Assembly: GCA_037157565.1 (NCBI GenBank) | Contig: JAZHRO010000063.1 | Location: 9,096,001 to 9,160,000, forward strand | Direction: 5' to 3' | Origin: Thalassia testudinum | Lineage: Eukaryota; Streptophyta; Magnoliopsida; Alismatales; Hydrocharitaceae | DNA: 64,000 bases | Shown: one piece after another, positions 1-11,470 of the stretch | How positions within the stretch are numbered: the first letter of the stretch is position 1 | How the letters are laid out: every line of letters begins with the position of its first letter | The notes under the pieces: model-generated | What the model was told of the DNA's origin: nothing | Databases searched by the model: none | What the model saw: only the letters and a program-made list of their open reading frames with translations | Position numbers and translations under genes: made by a program

Positions 1-4
1 GATT

Positions 5-271
5 ATGAATGTGATTAATGAGCATGCTGTCTCGGATATGGTGGACCCCTCTGTGAATCCTGTGAACTTGCAGACTTGCTCTCCTGTGGCTGAAGTCGTG
101 CATTCGAAGTCAAAGACGCCTCCTACTGCTAGGAGTTGGAAACCTCCCTATAAGCTGAGGTTAAGAAGGCACACTCCCACACAAAAGATTGATGAATCAG
201 TCGTTGCAGCTGTGATGAAGGTTATCAGGACTTCTGTAGCTGTGAAGGGGACATACTTGATTTCCAAATGA
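5..271 (+). pseudogene. LINE ORF1, C-terminal fragment
   Basis: An open frame of 88 codons, probably the tail of an ORF1 (RNA-binding gag-like protein) that begins outside the window. No domain is recognisable in this tail; it is rich in Ser, Pro, Lys and Arg (for example the basic stretch RLRRHT). The main support is position: it lies directly 5' of ORF2. Its TGA stop (269-271) overlaps the ORF2 ATG (268-270) as ATGA, an arrangement that fits coupled termination-reinitiation. The first in-frame ATG at 5 is probably internal and not the real start. Confidence 0.55.
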
Positions 272-1509
272 AGATCTTTTGTTGGAATGTGCATGTGCTG
301 CGCGATAGAAGCAGGAGGGGTTCGCTAATTAGATATCTATGTGAATGGGAAATCGACTGTGCCATCCTTCAGGAGACACACATTGACTGTGCTTTTGATA
401 AGGCATGGGAAGAGATGAGGGCAGGATCTGCAAATGACCTTGTGGTGGTCAATTCCATTAGCAGATCTGGGGGAATTGCCATTTGGTGGAGGAAGTAGAT
501 GTTGTGCTTACAGGAGGTTTCCATGGCTAGGCACCTTCTGACCTGTAGATTTACAAGAGGCCAGGGGGATAGTGTCTTCTATGTGACTGGTGTATATGGG
601 CCAAACGATCCTAATAGGAGGCAGGAATTGTGGGAGGACTGGAATCTGGCTGCAGAATTTGTAGGTGGAGGGGCTTGGTTTTGGCTTGTTGGAGGTGACT
701 TTAATTGTACTTTAGTGGGGAGTGACAGACCTAATGGGGTGGTCGACAGCTCCTCCACAGGATTTCAGTTGGTGGTCCAGGCCTTGGGGATGTGCGAATT
801 TCCATCATCAGGGGCTGAATTCACTTGGAGGAATGGCAATGGGCTCATGTCCAAGATTGACAAATTTTTTGGGAATGCTGAGCTGTTGGATCTCTTCCAG
901 ATGTCATTTGTGTGTGGTCTTGAACGTCCATTTTCTGACCATACACCTTTGGTGTGGGACAATGGTGAGCAGGTGGTGGCTGGTTCCTATTTTAAATTTA
1001 GGAGATCTTGGCTGAGGGAAACGGGGTTCAGAGACATGCTTGCCAGCTGGTGGAGGTCACAGCAGGGTGAGGGCACAGCCACCTCCAGACTGGCTTCTAA
1101 GCTTATGGCTCTAAAAGGCATGCTGAAGGAGTATGGAGATATTGTCTCAGTTCTTAGACATCAGAAGCGTCATGAGGCCTTGCTAAAAATTCAGGAATTG
1201 GATACCAAGGAAGCTGTGGACCATCTATCTGAACTTGATCTTGCTGATAGAAGAAGATGGCAGGGGGTGGTAATTGAAGAAGACCTGAAATTGGAGATGG
1301 ATTGGAGGGAGCGATCTTGACAGCTATGGCTAAGTGAGGGGGATGCAAACACCAAATTTTTTCATTTGGCTGCTAGCTCTAGTAGGAGAACAAATCTGAT
1401 CTCATCAATGTTTGTAGAGGGGCAGAGAATTACCTCCTTATCTGATATCAGAGCTGAGGCCGTCAGGTACTTCAAGGAATCTTCAAGAGCTGCAGGTAGG
1501 GGCAACTAG
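268..1509 (+). pseudogene. LINE ORF2, endonuclease domain and linker
   Basis: The N-terminal part of ORF2. The ATG at 268 starts MKIFCWNV, the standard start of plant L1 endonucleases (Asn in WNV). It is followed by LQET (catalytic Glu), GGDFNC (Asp/Asn) and SDHTPL (Asp-His) near codon 210 of the domain. This enzyme family nicks target DNA to prime reverse transcription. The same frame is interrupted by TAG at 496, TGA at 1318 and TAG at 1507. The reading between 1321 and 1506 (LSEGDANTKFFH) is a conserved L1 linker motif. The stops make it a pseudogene. Confidence 0.92.
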
Positions 1510-1512
1510 AGA

Positions 1513-3335
1513 ATGGCAGCATTTGATTTGCCCAGGATTAATGAGTCTCAAGGGGCCAGCCTGATTGAATCTATTTCTGAGGTTGAAGTATTGAAGGCTA
1601 TTAATGATCTCAATTGTGAAGGATCGCCTGGTCCTGATGGAATCCAGATTTTTTTTTACAAAGAACTATGGGACATTGTGGGCTCAGAGGTTATGGGGGT
1701 AATTAGAGAATTCCAAAGTGGAAATTTTGGCTTTGAAAGAATTAATAGATCTTATCTGTTTCTTTTGCCTAAAACTCTGGGTGCTAAATATTTCCAGGAA
1801 TTTAGACCCATTACTCTTTCTAACTCCTTGTATCTGGTGATTGGAAAGGTCCTGGCTAATAGATTGAGGTTTGTATTGCAAGACTTGATCCATCTGCTCA
1901 GTCTGCTTTCCTCCCGGGTAGATCCTTACAAGAATCTTTTATCTTGGCCCAAGAGATGGTTTGTGGCTGGCATAAGAGAAGATGCAAGGCCTTCATGTGG
2001 AAGGTTGATTTTCGTAAGGCTTATGACTCAATCAGCTGGCCTTATTTATGGGATGTGTTTAAAAGAAGGGGCTTTCCCCCTACTTAGATAGCTTGGGTTA
2101 AGAGATGTATTACCACGGCCTCCTTTACCCCTCTAATAAATGGGAAACCCTGTGGTGCATGGATCCAGCCTCAATGTGGAATCAGGCAAGGATGCCCCCT
2201 GGCCCCATTGATCTTTAATTTGGCAGTTGACAGTTTAACTTGGTTTGTTTGTAAGCTTTTTGAAGCGAGTCTTGTTAGAGGATATTCACTCTCTTGCAGG
2301 AACAGTCTGGCTCCCATTCTTCAGTACGCAGATGATACTGTCTTTTTTGTTGAAGGATCCATGGATGGAGCATTGGCTTTGCATCACTTGGTTAATATCT
2401 TTGGTAAGCTTTCTGGACTGAGGTTAAATAGGGACAAGTCTGGTTTGGTCTGCTTTGGTTTATCTGAGGAGGAGCAAGAAGCCTTAGCAACCATCCTAAT
2501 GACTCCCCGCATCAGTCTTCCTATCAGATATCTTGGGCTGCCTTTGAGGTTTTCTAGGTTGAAGAGAGGTGATTGGAATTGCCTTTTTGACAAGATCTCT
2601 ATGAAACTTGATGGTTGGCACAGCAGATTCTTATCTATAGGTGGAAGGTTTATCTTACTCAATTCAGTGATCACCTCCATCCCTGTTTTCTACTTCTCCA
2701 TTTTCAAAGCACCAAGATCCATTTGGAAAAGATTGGATGTGATGAGGAAGAGATTTTTTTGGAAGGGAGCTAGACACAAGGGCAGCTTCTTGCAGCCTCT
2801 TAAATGGGATCAAATCTGCTATCCTAAGGAGCTGGGTGGTCTTGGGATCAAGTCCTTGCAGCATTTTAATGATGCCTTGGTACTCAAATGGGCTGTTAAA
2901 CTGCTGCAAGGTGATCTGAAACCGTGGTCTGATCTGATCAGAGATAGATATGGAGCTTCCAACAGTAGGTTTTCCAGACTTCAGCCAAACTGTCCATCAC
3001 CTTTCTGGAAATCGGTAACTAAGGCTTTGGCTGATCACCTCCATCTATTGCAACCATCACTTGGAGATGGCAGGTCTTTCAGATTCTGGAAGGAGGAATG
3101 GTCTGAATTGGGGGTCTTGAAGGAGCTCTATCCGAGAGCTTTTTATGCAGCAGCTAACAAGAATGCTATGGTTAGCAAGATCTGGCCTTGCACCAGCAGA
3201 AGAACTACCCGGTTATGGGATGAGAAGAGAAGGCTTTTATTAGACCTTGAAATTTCAGACCTAGGCCTGGAACAGAGGACAGATATCTGTGGGATGGGAT
3301 CTATAGTGCCCAACTTGGGTATAACAGAATTTTAA
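1513..3335 (+). pseudogene. LINE ORF2, reverse transcriptase domain
   Basis: RT of the L1 type. Visible motifs are GSPGPDG (fingers), FRPITLSN, then after a frame change the catalytic QYADDTVFF near 2320-2350, and the L1 motif IRYLGLPL near 2520. The downstream connection domain contains GGRFILLNSVITSIP and PKELGGLGIKS. The frame moves between about 1890 and 2208, where the tract that should carry the LPGR and DF(R)KAYD motifs is out of frame. The + strand track resumes at 2208 in another phase and stops at 3333. Length and motif order fit a plant L1 RT, but no uninterrupted product is possible. Confidence 0.94.
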
Positions 3336-3382
3336 ATTTTGAAGAGGGATGGAGACATGATTCCATTGATAAGAAGATATGG

Positions 3383-3742
3383 ATGTTAAAAATTCCTCTC
3401 AAGGTACAAATCTTCCTTTGGTTGTGCAGGAGAGATGGGTTAATCACAAGTGATCTACGCCACAGAAGATTGGGTACTGATCATCATGTGTGTTTTTTAT
3501 GTGAGATGAGCACTGATAATGTAAATCACCTCTTCTCTTCTTGCCTTATCACTGATGTCATCTGGAGAAAAGTTTGTTAGGAGCCTTTACCAAAGTGGAA
3601 TTCTATGTGGCATGGGTTTGAGGTGAGAGGGAAACCACATGTCCACATGGCTGCTTCTATTTGGTGTGTATGGAAGGCAAGGAATGAGAGACTTTTTCAG
3701 GAGAGGATGGTATGTTGTGAGAATATTGTAAGAGAGTGCTGA
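3383..3742 (+). pseudogene. LINE ORF2, zf-RVT C-terminal domain
   Basis: A third reading phase carries the zf-RVT module: VQIFLWL, then CFLC, then NHLFSSC, a Cys/His pattern seen at the ends of plant L1 ORF2 proteins. A stop TAG lies at 3578. The same phase then continues through WCVWKARNERLF and NIVREC to TGA at 3740. The second LINE in this window ends with a closely similar WCVWCARNKKLF and NIVREC, which supports 3742 as the true ORF2 end. The phase shift between 3335 and 3383 separates it from the RT. Confidence 0.88.
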
Positions 3743-3812
3743 TCCCTCATACAATCTTGGGGATCCTTTTTGTAATCTCCCTTCTTTGCGCATAATATAC
3801 TACTCCGGACTA

Positions 3813-3829
3813 CTATCGCAGAACGATAG
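3813..3829 (+). other. LINE 3' UTR stem-loop
   Basis: CTATCG (3813-3818) pairs with CGATAG (3824-3829) across a CAGAA loop, 17 bases before the poly(A). The second LINE has a related hairpin at the same place, so it is probably a conserved 3' recognition element for the RT. Confidence 0.6.
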
Positions 3830-3845
3830 CTTTCCTTTCTGTTTC

Positions 3846-3861
3846 AAAAAAAAAAAAAAAA
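3846..3861 (+). other. LINE poly(A) tail
   Basis: A run of 16 A residues marks the 3' end of the LINE. DNA after it (AGATCTAATTG) is the insertion flank. Confidence 0.85.
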
Positions 3862-4377
3862 GATCTAATTGTTATAATAAACATGTTTACATGATTTTTA
3901 ATATTAGATTTTATGTCTAAATATGTTTCTTCTTAATGGAATGTTGCATGTTCTTATTTGAATCATTTTTATGCAATATTCATGTGCTTAAAGTATTTAA
4001 CTTAATATTTGATTAATTAATTGATTCATAATTATGCTTTAGAGAATTCATGGTGAATTAAGCTTGCTATTATGCCTCCCAGTGAATGACCTGGACTCAA
4101 CCAGTTAAAATGAAATAAAAATCTAAAATGTTAGTTTAGCTTGACCCTACACTACATTCATGACATTTATTCGAGTTAACCTAAGTTACTTTCTAATGCA
4201 ATTAATTAAGCCAAAATAACTTAATTAACTGTGTTGAGGATTTGACGCATCAATCATTGATTCTTGGATTACTTAATCATATCTTCATACTAAACCTGAA
4301 CGTCTCAATAATAATTATTACTCCTCTTGACCCACAGTATTGAAATGCATACTTCTTTTGGGGTTTAGGTTTGACAA
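3862..4377 (+). other. Gypsy LTR-tail-like DNA, no gene
   Basis: AT-rich and non-coding. From 4073 it carries the U5-type box GCCTCCCAGTGAATGACCTG and then an ACTACATTCATGACA end near 4172. This resembles the 3' ends of the other Athila-like LTRs in the window. No primer-binding site follows, so it is probably a remnant fused to the internal part of element 6. Nothing else is recognised up to 4377. Confidence 0.35.
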
Positions 4378-4580
4378 ATGACGTTAAACTTAGCAATGGT
4401 TGGGAGGCAACCTAGTATTCTGTACGAGTTTATTTTCCCCTCCTTTTTCTTATTACATTTTGATTTTCCTGCATACATTTCAGTGAGGACATTGTAATGA
4501 ATAGGCATGTGGGGTGGACATTGCATATCTTATTTTTATGTCAAAAAACAAATTGCATTCATGCATAAGGAATTTTTATT

Positions 4581-6205
4581 TGTTAGTGGCACAAGAAGGG
4601 AGGTTGAATTATGCAACAAAATTTAATATAAACAATCTCAGCAACAACACCAGAATTTAGAGAGGAAACCCTTACGGGAAAAGACTCTACCTAGATCTCT
4701 CAATCTAGGATTTTGCCCCTACCCAAGTAGGAATTACTAACAATAAGTAATATTACAAAACCCCTCTTCCTGGACAAATCCCAAGAAGAGTTTTTACCCT
4801 CTATTAAGAGGAAACAGGAAACCCATAAATCGGGTACCTAAATAAACTAACAAAAGCAATATAATCTATAAGCCATGAATGAAATAAATAAGAATACTCC
4901 CTTCTTCAAACCTATGAGTAGCAGGAAGAAGAGTTGTTCTCAAGAACAGTAGCACAAGAGTATCACTCAATAAGGCACACAAGAGAGCACAAATGAGATC
5001 AAAAGCTTTCAAATGAATAGAATGTGAATTTCTTTGTTGTAGATTCATAAGGCTACCTATGGGGGGTATATATAGGTGTAGGAGGTCATATATGAGCTTA
5101 GGTAGTCGTTAGAATTTGATTTGAATTGGAATAAATTGAGCAAGAATGGCTATAAAGCATTAACTCAAAATTTGACTATATTAGACGTCTGAAAATCAAT
5201 GACAGACGTCTGCAAATACTATTCCAGGTGTCTATAAATAAATCAAGACGTCTAATCAAAACTTCAGGAAATCAAAGTGATTACTGGGTCAAATACAAGG
5301 ACGTCTGATCAAAAAATTAGACATCTGAAGATAAAAGTTCAAACGCCTGAATAAGAAATTGAACATCTGAAAAAGCAACAGGGAAAGAGTGCATGTTACT
5401 AGAATGAATTAAGACACAAACTGGAATCTAGACAAATATGGTCAGACGTCTTAAAAATAACCAGCAGATGTCTGAAAAAACTTAAGGATGTCTGATGGCC
5501 TTCAATGTTCAAAAAATCAAAGTGAAACAGAAGTACTTTCAATGAAATCAAAGTGAACGTTGGAGAGAAAATGAACATTGGAAGGATATAGACATCAGAA
5601 GACAAAGTCAAACATCTGAATATCTCCTAAGAAAATGACCATTGCTCTAAAAAATTGAGAGACTATGAAAATCTCAAGATGGCTTCTGAAAATCAAGGAG
5701 GCGTTAGAAAACACTAAACCAGATGTCTGATATAAATAGTAGATGTCTGAAAAATTCAGATGATAGAGGGTCAAGATCTGGTAATGAGTATAGGTTCTGG
5801 ATCAGATGACAAGGTTCAAGATCCGGTAATGAGTATAGGTTCTGGATCAGATGACAAGGTTCAAGATCCGGTAATGAGTATAGGTTCTGGATAAGAACCT
5901 GGAAGTCTGGAAAATTCATTAGATGTCTTAAAAATCATGTTCAGACGTCTAAAAGAAAAGAGAGACATTTGAAAAATCAACAAAATTAAGACTTTAAGAA
6001 AAATGCGACTAGGCTTTATCATCAAAGATTTTACATTCTAAAAAAAAATTAAAAACACACTAGACATAAAAAAACTTTTACCCTTCCTTTTTCCTTGATC
6101 ATAATCTTTAAGTCCTTCCTGCACTTTAAGTCCTACCTGCAACATGTTTATCTTTTCCAAGAATAGCTCATTTGTCATTATCAAAAAAATACAATTATAA
6201 CAACA
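4581..6205 (-). mobile_element. Sirevirus-like Copia solo LTR
   Basis: Starts TGTTAGTGGCACAAGAAGGG on the + strand, a tail typical of Sirevirus LTRs, and ends TTATAACAACA. Read on the - strand it is TGTTGTTATAATTG...CACTAACA. It is flanked by TTATT (4576-4580) and TTATC (6206-6210), a 5-bp target duplication with one transition. No internal region is present, so it is a solo LTR left by LTR-LTR recombination. A - strand TATA-like box (TATATATA) lies near 5067-5075. It holds many GACGTC-type motifs and a 45-bp tandem repeat. The small ORFs inside are chance. Confidence 0.85.
5768..5892. repeat. 45-bp tandem repeat, about 2.8 copies
   Basis: Units begin at 5768, 5813 and 5858 with GGTTCAAGATCCGGTAATGA or a close variant (first unit GGGTCAAGATCTGG). 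The period is exactly 45, a multiple of three, so an ORF on the - strand shows a 15-residue repeat; there is no sign that it is a real protein. It lies in the Sirevirus-like solo LTR. Confidence 0.95.
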
Positions 6206-6338
6206 TTATCAAGGAGATTTATTAGGGATTTATACTTAAGTTGATTCCTGAATTTAGAATCTAGTACAAATTTAACACTTACACGTAGAATTTGCAATGG
6301 ATCTTCTATTTAGACCGATAGACATCTTTAGTTTGTCA

Positions 6339-6359
6339 AGAAGAAGCAATGCTTCTTCT
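6339..6359 (+). other. Conserved stem-loop in element 6 3' region
   Basis: AGAAGAAGC (6339-6347), loop AAT, GCTTCTTCT (6351-6359): a perfect 9-bp stem. The homologous site in element 2 (about 33184-33204) keeps the hairpin with one mismatch. Confidence 0.6.
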
Positions 6360-7138
6360 CCTAAACCCTTGGACAGTAATTACGGAGTTAGGAAAACCAT
6401 CCACTAGATCCACCAAACAAATGCGAGGTGAGAGTAGAGAGTTTACTGGTGCTCTAAGGCTAGTATAAGGAATCTTAGTTTTTGGGTAATTGGATAATGA
6501 TACTGGGAGTTAGGTATAGTTTTCGCTCTCAGTTCCTACATATAAATTCTTTGTGAGAATTTTTGGAGAGCCACTAAATAAGGCACATACATAGAGAGCG
6601 GGTTCTAATAAAACAAGGACTAAGGTGGATGGTTACGACCGTCCTTTATGGAATCCTCTGTTGAAGGAGAGTATCAATATCAAGGTTAGAAATATGTTGT
6701 CCCATCCATTCCTTTCTTAGTGCTGAGAGTATGCACTTCCACCAAATAAGCCACCTGATATCCTCTTGAACACCCTCAATCCCAAATAATGCCTGGTGAA
6801 TAAAAATGTGCATGGGTGCTACATTACGTTGTGTTGGTAGAAATAATTTTTAAAAAAAAGCAAAAAAAAGCAAAAAAATAGAGAGGGAGAGAATATATAT
6901 ATATATATAAGATGTGTTAATTGCATTGTGTTTACTTCATGTCAAGCATATTGAGGCAACAACACCCATTCCCTTTACAATCCACCAAATACAGCCATGA
7001 CCTACTTTTCTGTATTTCTGACTGCCCAAATATTGGCTGAGGATTATTTAGTCATAGGGTTATCATAACCTAATCAAATTGTTAATGCAGTAAGAAGCCA
7101 CAAATATATTGACAAATCCAGTGAGATTGTAAGCTTTA

Positions 7139-7196
7139 AAAGAAAAAGGAAAAAAAAGAGAAAAAAAGAGAGAAAGAAAAAGAAAGAGAGAGAATG
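7139..7196 (+). repeat. GA-rich purine tract
   Basis: A nearly pure A/G tract in the 3' non-coding region of element 6. The element 2 counterpart (32325-32400 and 32630-32710) is a CT-rich tract on the + strand, so it is purine-rich in the sense of that element as well. Confidence 0.6.
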
Positions 7197-7623
7197 AGTA
7201 CAAAGGAATTAAGGAGAACACAATTTCTCCACATCTCTTTAAGTGATTTATTTAATATAAGTCTAGAAATCTAGGTTCTATAATACTTGTCTATGTGTAG
7301 CACCAGAGGAGTATGAGCCACCAAATACAAACCCACTTGACTCAGATATCTTCTACCTAAACCAAAAGTCGAGGCTAAAATTATAGATTATTTTATAACC
7401 CCGAGGGAAGAACTTTACCTATCCTAATAGAATTTCACTGAGTCAAGTATGAGCTTTAGATGTTGATTAATTTTTCACTTGGATCCATTGCATAAGCTAC
7501 AACACTACACTTTCACGACTGTCTGGATTTCTAAAGTTTTGGATGAAAATAAAAGAAATAAATCTCTAGTCGAGTCTAGATAGAAATTATTCATTTAGGA
7601 CAACTTTGCATTTAGATTTGCAT

Positions 7624-7658
7624 TTGTTAGGGAATAGCAAGATTCAGGCATGGGGGTG
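7624..7658 (+). promoter_or_regulatory. PPT-proximal stem-loop and polypurine tract, element 6
   Basis: TTGTTA (7624-7629) pairs with TAGCAA (7635-7640), including one U-G wobble, around a GGGAA loop. Next comes the polypurine tract GGCATGGGGGTG (7648-7658), which primes plus-strand DNA in this element class, and then the LTR start TGATTGCACA. Confidence 0.65.
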
Positions 7659-10550
7659 TGATTGCACAATAATTATAGGACCCAATTTACCTGAATTAAG
7701 TTAGATTTTAGCTTAACTTAGGAATGATGCATGCATGAGCATCATAATTTGCATCATAGTTAATTTGTTAGCTTTATAGATAATAATGCTATTTTATGCT
7801 CTAAAAGAGAGACTGATGATAACAACATTTTAAGCCATAAATAGCTTTTTCTAGTCATAATCAAGTGACAAAACCTCCTACATAATCACCTAAGAGCCAT
7901 AATTCCACACAAATCCATTCTGAGAGAACCCTAAATCAAGGTTAATTCTGTAGTTTTAACATCACATTATGAAAGCAAAGTAACCACAGGGTTTTCCAAG
8001 GGTTAATATAAGGTCTAACGAGAATTAAAAACTAATAAGTGGGTCCACACAGATAGAAACAAGGTTTGACGTGTTTTGAGAATCAAATCAGCACCTAAAA
8101 CCCTAATTTTAGATCTGCTTAAATTATAGAGGTTTTGATCAGAATAAAATTTATCTAAACCTTCTAAAATTCATAGAAAAATATTCCTTGAGGTTTGGTA
8201 TTCTTGATTTGACCATCTGAACCTATTTTGACCTTGAATATAGTCTCAAAAAGATTTCTACCCTAATTTGGGTTTCTATGCAAAATGCCTAGTCAAACTT
8301 GGTCGAAACTCAAATTTGACTTCATTATCAAGTTTATTGGGTCCACATTAGGTTTGTGCCAAAATTTAGGCCCAATCAGAGTCCATCTCGACTTATTTTA
8401 TAGTTTAGTCCTTTAAAACTCTATTTTTCTCAATCATGCCCCTAGCTTTTGAATTATTAATAGAAAGCCCCCTAACTTTGTCATCATTTTTATAGAAAGG
8501 CTCCTGCCACCATTGAAGGTCAACTGACCTTTAGTCAGTGTTTGACCAAATCAAATACCACTCAAATCACCACCAAATCTCACCAAAATTGGTGAGATTG
8601 GTGTTCACACGGTGAGGAATCGTTTGGACATGTTTTAGGAATCAGAACTTGCGTGAAAAGCTCGCACGAATCCACAAAAATCCATGGGTTTCTTTGACCT
8701 ATTCCCCAAGCAATCATGCCTATTTCCTTGTCCAAAGCTTGCACAGGAGCTCTATATAAGCTCTAGCATCTCCCACCCCAAAACTAGTCAGGTTTAGGCC
8801 TAAAATCCTTCAGTTCTTCCCTTCTCCAACTACCCTCCGGTTCGACTCCGACAACCTTCCTTGACAGCTTCTTTAGGCTAGCCAACAGCCAAATTGGCCT
8901 AGCCTCGACCTTCCTCTCCATTCTCTGCCTCTCAACTACCAAAGCAGAGGCCACCTACATCTTCGTCGTCGCTTCTTCCTCTCAATGGAGTTCTCTTCGT
9001 CTCCAATGTCGGCCAATCATAGCCGCTATCAAATCCGCCTCACTTCATCCCTAATTTAGGTCCAACTTATTCCTCTCCCTCTCTAGATTTGGTACAACTC
9101 ATCCCTCTCTTATTTTGACCACCGACACGCCCTCAACCTCTCTATCTTCCTCTACTCCAGTGACGCTCCGACGAAGCCATCTGCCCTCCACAAACCACCA
9201 CTCACCACCGCGACACTCCCACAACCTCCACTGAACCTCCACGACCAAAACCCCTCATTATATTTTGCGGATTACGACTCTAATCATCCCACCGAACACC
9301 ACCCATCGCCAACCTCTTCTTCAACTTCACACATAATCCACACACACCCGCATGCCACAAGAACCCCACCACCACCTTCTCCATCCTCCGGTGAAGCTCA
9401 GGAGCTATCTGATTGGGGCTTTTGAGCTTGTATTTGTGACTTACAGGTCTCGCCACCGATTTCCAATGCCATCATCATCTCTTGTGCTGTTCACCTTGCT
9501 CCAGCCTACCCCAACCCTGCTACCACATACAGATGCTGCGGCCCAATCCCAGGAGCCTTCCCAGGGCTCCAATCGAGATGTGAAGCCACAACAGCACCTT
9601 TGATTTCACCGGGCTTCACCTGCTGCTATGCACAAAGGAAGGTGGGGAACATATTCCCACCTCGTACGCTAACAGATTCACGCAAGCACTTAAGAGGAAT
9701 TTCTACCTTAGCCCGATTGCCCTATAACACGAGTGGTCGGGTTCCCCATGCATGTGCCTCCTCGCACTCTCACGCATCGCCTATGATCCACGTACACGGG
9801 TCTGGCCACTGTTCATGACCCATTTACCTTCATTACCTGAATACATACCTAGTTATCTAAGAGAAGAATGAGGAGATCTGTGAGAGGAGAGGGGAGGGTT
9901 TTACTATGCAACCCTTTGCCTTGGGTGCGTGCTAAGAAAGAGAGGCTATATACTTAACCTCTATGAAGAGAAAGGCCCTGTTCTTATGCTGTGCTTGAAG
10001 GCTTGCGAGAGAAAAGCCTTGGTCTTTGAAAGGCTCGAAGAAGAAGGAGAAGGCCTTGAGAGCTTTTCCTTCTATGAAGGTGTGCTATGTGAAGTTAAGT
10101 CGCTTGGCTCTAATAGGCGACGTCTGATTGAGGTTGATTTTGCTAGACTGTTGGATCATTTAAGTAACTAAGTTATCTGATTGAGGTACTGTTGGATTAT
10201 TTGAGCAATTTAAATGCTTAGGGTATATGCTTAATTAAGATGAATAATTGGTGATTCAAATCACCAGTGTTTTATCTTTATATCTTTTTATCGCATGATT
10301 CTTTGAGATATTGTTGATTGTTATTGAATATCAATTTAACAAGTTTTATTCATTGCATATCTATTATTCTGCTCAATTTACTGTGCTCATTTATTCTAAA
10401 TTGAGATTAATGTGTGAATTTCATATTTGCTCCCTGTAAACGACCTCAGACTCCAATTAGATTCTGAGTTTATAAATTTAATTGTCTATTGTGTGATTTA
10501 GGAGTGTACTACAACGAATGCATATTAAACCTCCTCAATTCGCATATAAA
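7659..10550 (+). mobile_element. 3' LTR of element 6 (right end approximate)
   Basis: Starts TGATTGCACAATAATTATAG directly after the polypurine tract. The solo LTR at 49083 and the LTRs of element 2 begin with the same words. A TATA box (TATATAAG) lies at 8753-8760, followed by a CT-rich stretch typical of an LTR transcription start. A U5-type box (TCCCTGTAAACGACCTCAGA) is at 10431-10450. The right end is uncertain; an ACA near 10550 fits. The short ORFs at 9352-10171 lie in LTR DNA, have no recognisable domain, and are left unannotated. Confidence 0.65.
8753..8760 (+). promoter_or_regulatory. LTR TATA box
   Basis: TATATAAG in the middle of the element 6 LTR, about 1.1 kb from its start, followed by pyrimidine-rich DNA. 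It is the likely core promoter. Confidence 0.5.
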
Positions 10551-11300
10551 CAAAGATGATATTAATTACAAAAAATTTGGGGCTGTAGATGATAGATCAG
10601 ACCGTACGAATCTAATCAGGATGACGATGGGAGTCCAACACTTCAGGAATCGTCTTGATCAGACTTTCGTAGCAACACATACAACCCGTAGAAGATCAAA
10701 GGCCAAGGAGCAAGATAGCACAAATCCAAGCCTCAGATGTTAAATCTGACCACATGGATGGATCTAGATCAATGATCACAGTCCAACGTCATAAAGATCA
10801 ACCCGATTGGAGCCCTGTAGCACCAACTATAAAGGCAGAAAGATGAACGGCATCCCAATGATCCACCGTTGCATCCCCAACCAATGAAGGAAAAATGTAG
10901 GCCATTGGATTATCACCCAATGACCACGAAGAGGTCACGCAGCTGCTACCACGCACTTCATCAGATGAGGAGTCCATCTCAACCATTGGATTTCCATCCC
11001 ACGGCTGAGAGCGACCGCGCTTAAAAATCAAAATCGCAACACAAAGGCGAGCATAGCATGTTGGTTTAAGAGCTCACACGCAAGCGGCCTGCACGGTTTC
11101 AATTCGCGCTTTGCATGAAATTGGAAAGGTGGTGGCACTCTCATGAAATCAGACCATGAAATGAAGATCAAAAAGTGTGGATGTGGTCGCATGGCGCAAT
11201 GTGGTGCGACCAATGCAGCGGTGCGGATGACACCCGATCCAACATCCGAACTAACGCATCACCACATGTGGGTTCTTAAGGTGGTGCTACATTCATTTTA

Positions 11301-11328
11301 AGTCATCTGATCTTATGATCAGATGACT
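11301..11328. repeat. Perfect 12-bp palindromic hairpin
   Basis: AGTCATCTGATC, loop TTAT, GATCAGATGACT. Lies in the U3-like part of the 10551-12047 remnant. Confidence 0.9.
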
Positions 11329-11470
11329 GAGATTGAATGCATGCATGCAAGAGCTTGGAAGCACGCAAGGAGCGTGAGTGGTGCAGCGTGATCAAGATTA
11401 GCGGCTCAAAGCTTGCCACATGTCGCCATCCATAGGAATTCGTGCGTATCAGGAGTGATAGAGGTTATTT

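Larger units (their letters stand above)
1..3861 (+). mobile_element. L1-like LINE retrotransposon, 5' truncated by the window edge
   Basis: A non-LTR retrotransposon in sense orientation. In order it shows the C-terminal end of an ORF1, an ORF2 with an apurinic-type endonuclease, a reverse transcriptase and a zf-RVT zinc-binding segment, a short 3' UTR with a hairpin at 3813-3829, and a poly(A) run at 3846-3861. The order and the zf-RVT tail are typical of plant L1-clade LINEs. ORF2 has in-frame stops and at least two frame changes, so the copy is dead. The 5' end, and therefore the left target-site duplication, lies outside the window. Confidence in the class is high; the exact family is not known. 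Confidence 0.95.
4378..10550 (+). mobile_element. Element 6: 3' end of a Gypsy (Athila-like) element
   Basis: Begins with the post-pol motif GGGAGGCAACCT (4409-4420) seen after pol in the relatives. Next come GAGGACATTG and an internal purine tract at about 4503-4517, a long non-coding 3' region (4518-4580 and 6206-7647), a polypurine tract GGCATGGGGGTG (7648-7658), and a 3' LTR starting at 7659. The non-coding part 6206-7000 reads closely like the reverse complement of about 32700-33330 in element 2, so the two belong to one lineage. Coding pol is missing. A Sirevirus-like solo LTR interrupts it at 4581-6205. Confidence 0.7.

Noticed and set aside
9352..10171. Three ORFs of 72-83 codons that could be a small host gene
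   Set aside because: They lie after the TATA box in the element 6 LTR, have no shared domain or splice pattern, and fit LTR leader sequence.
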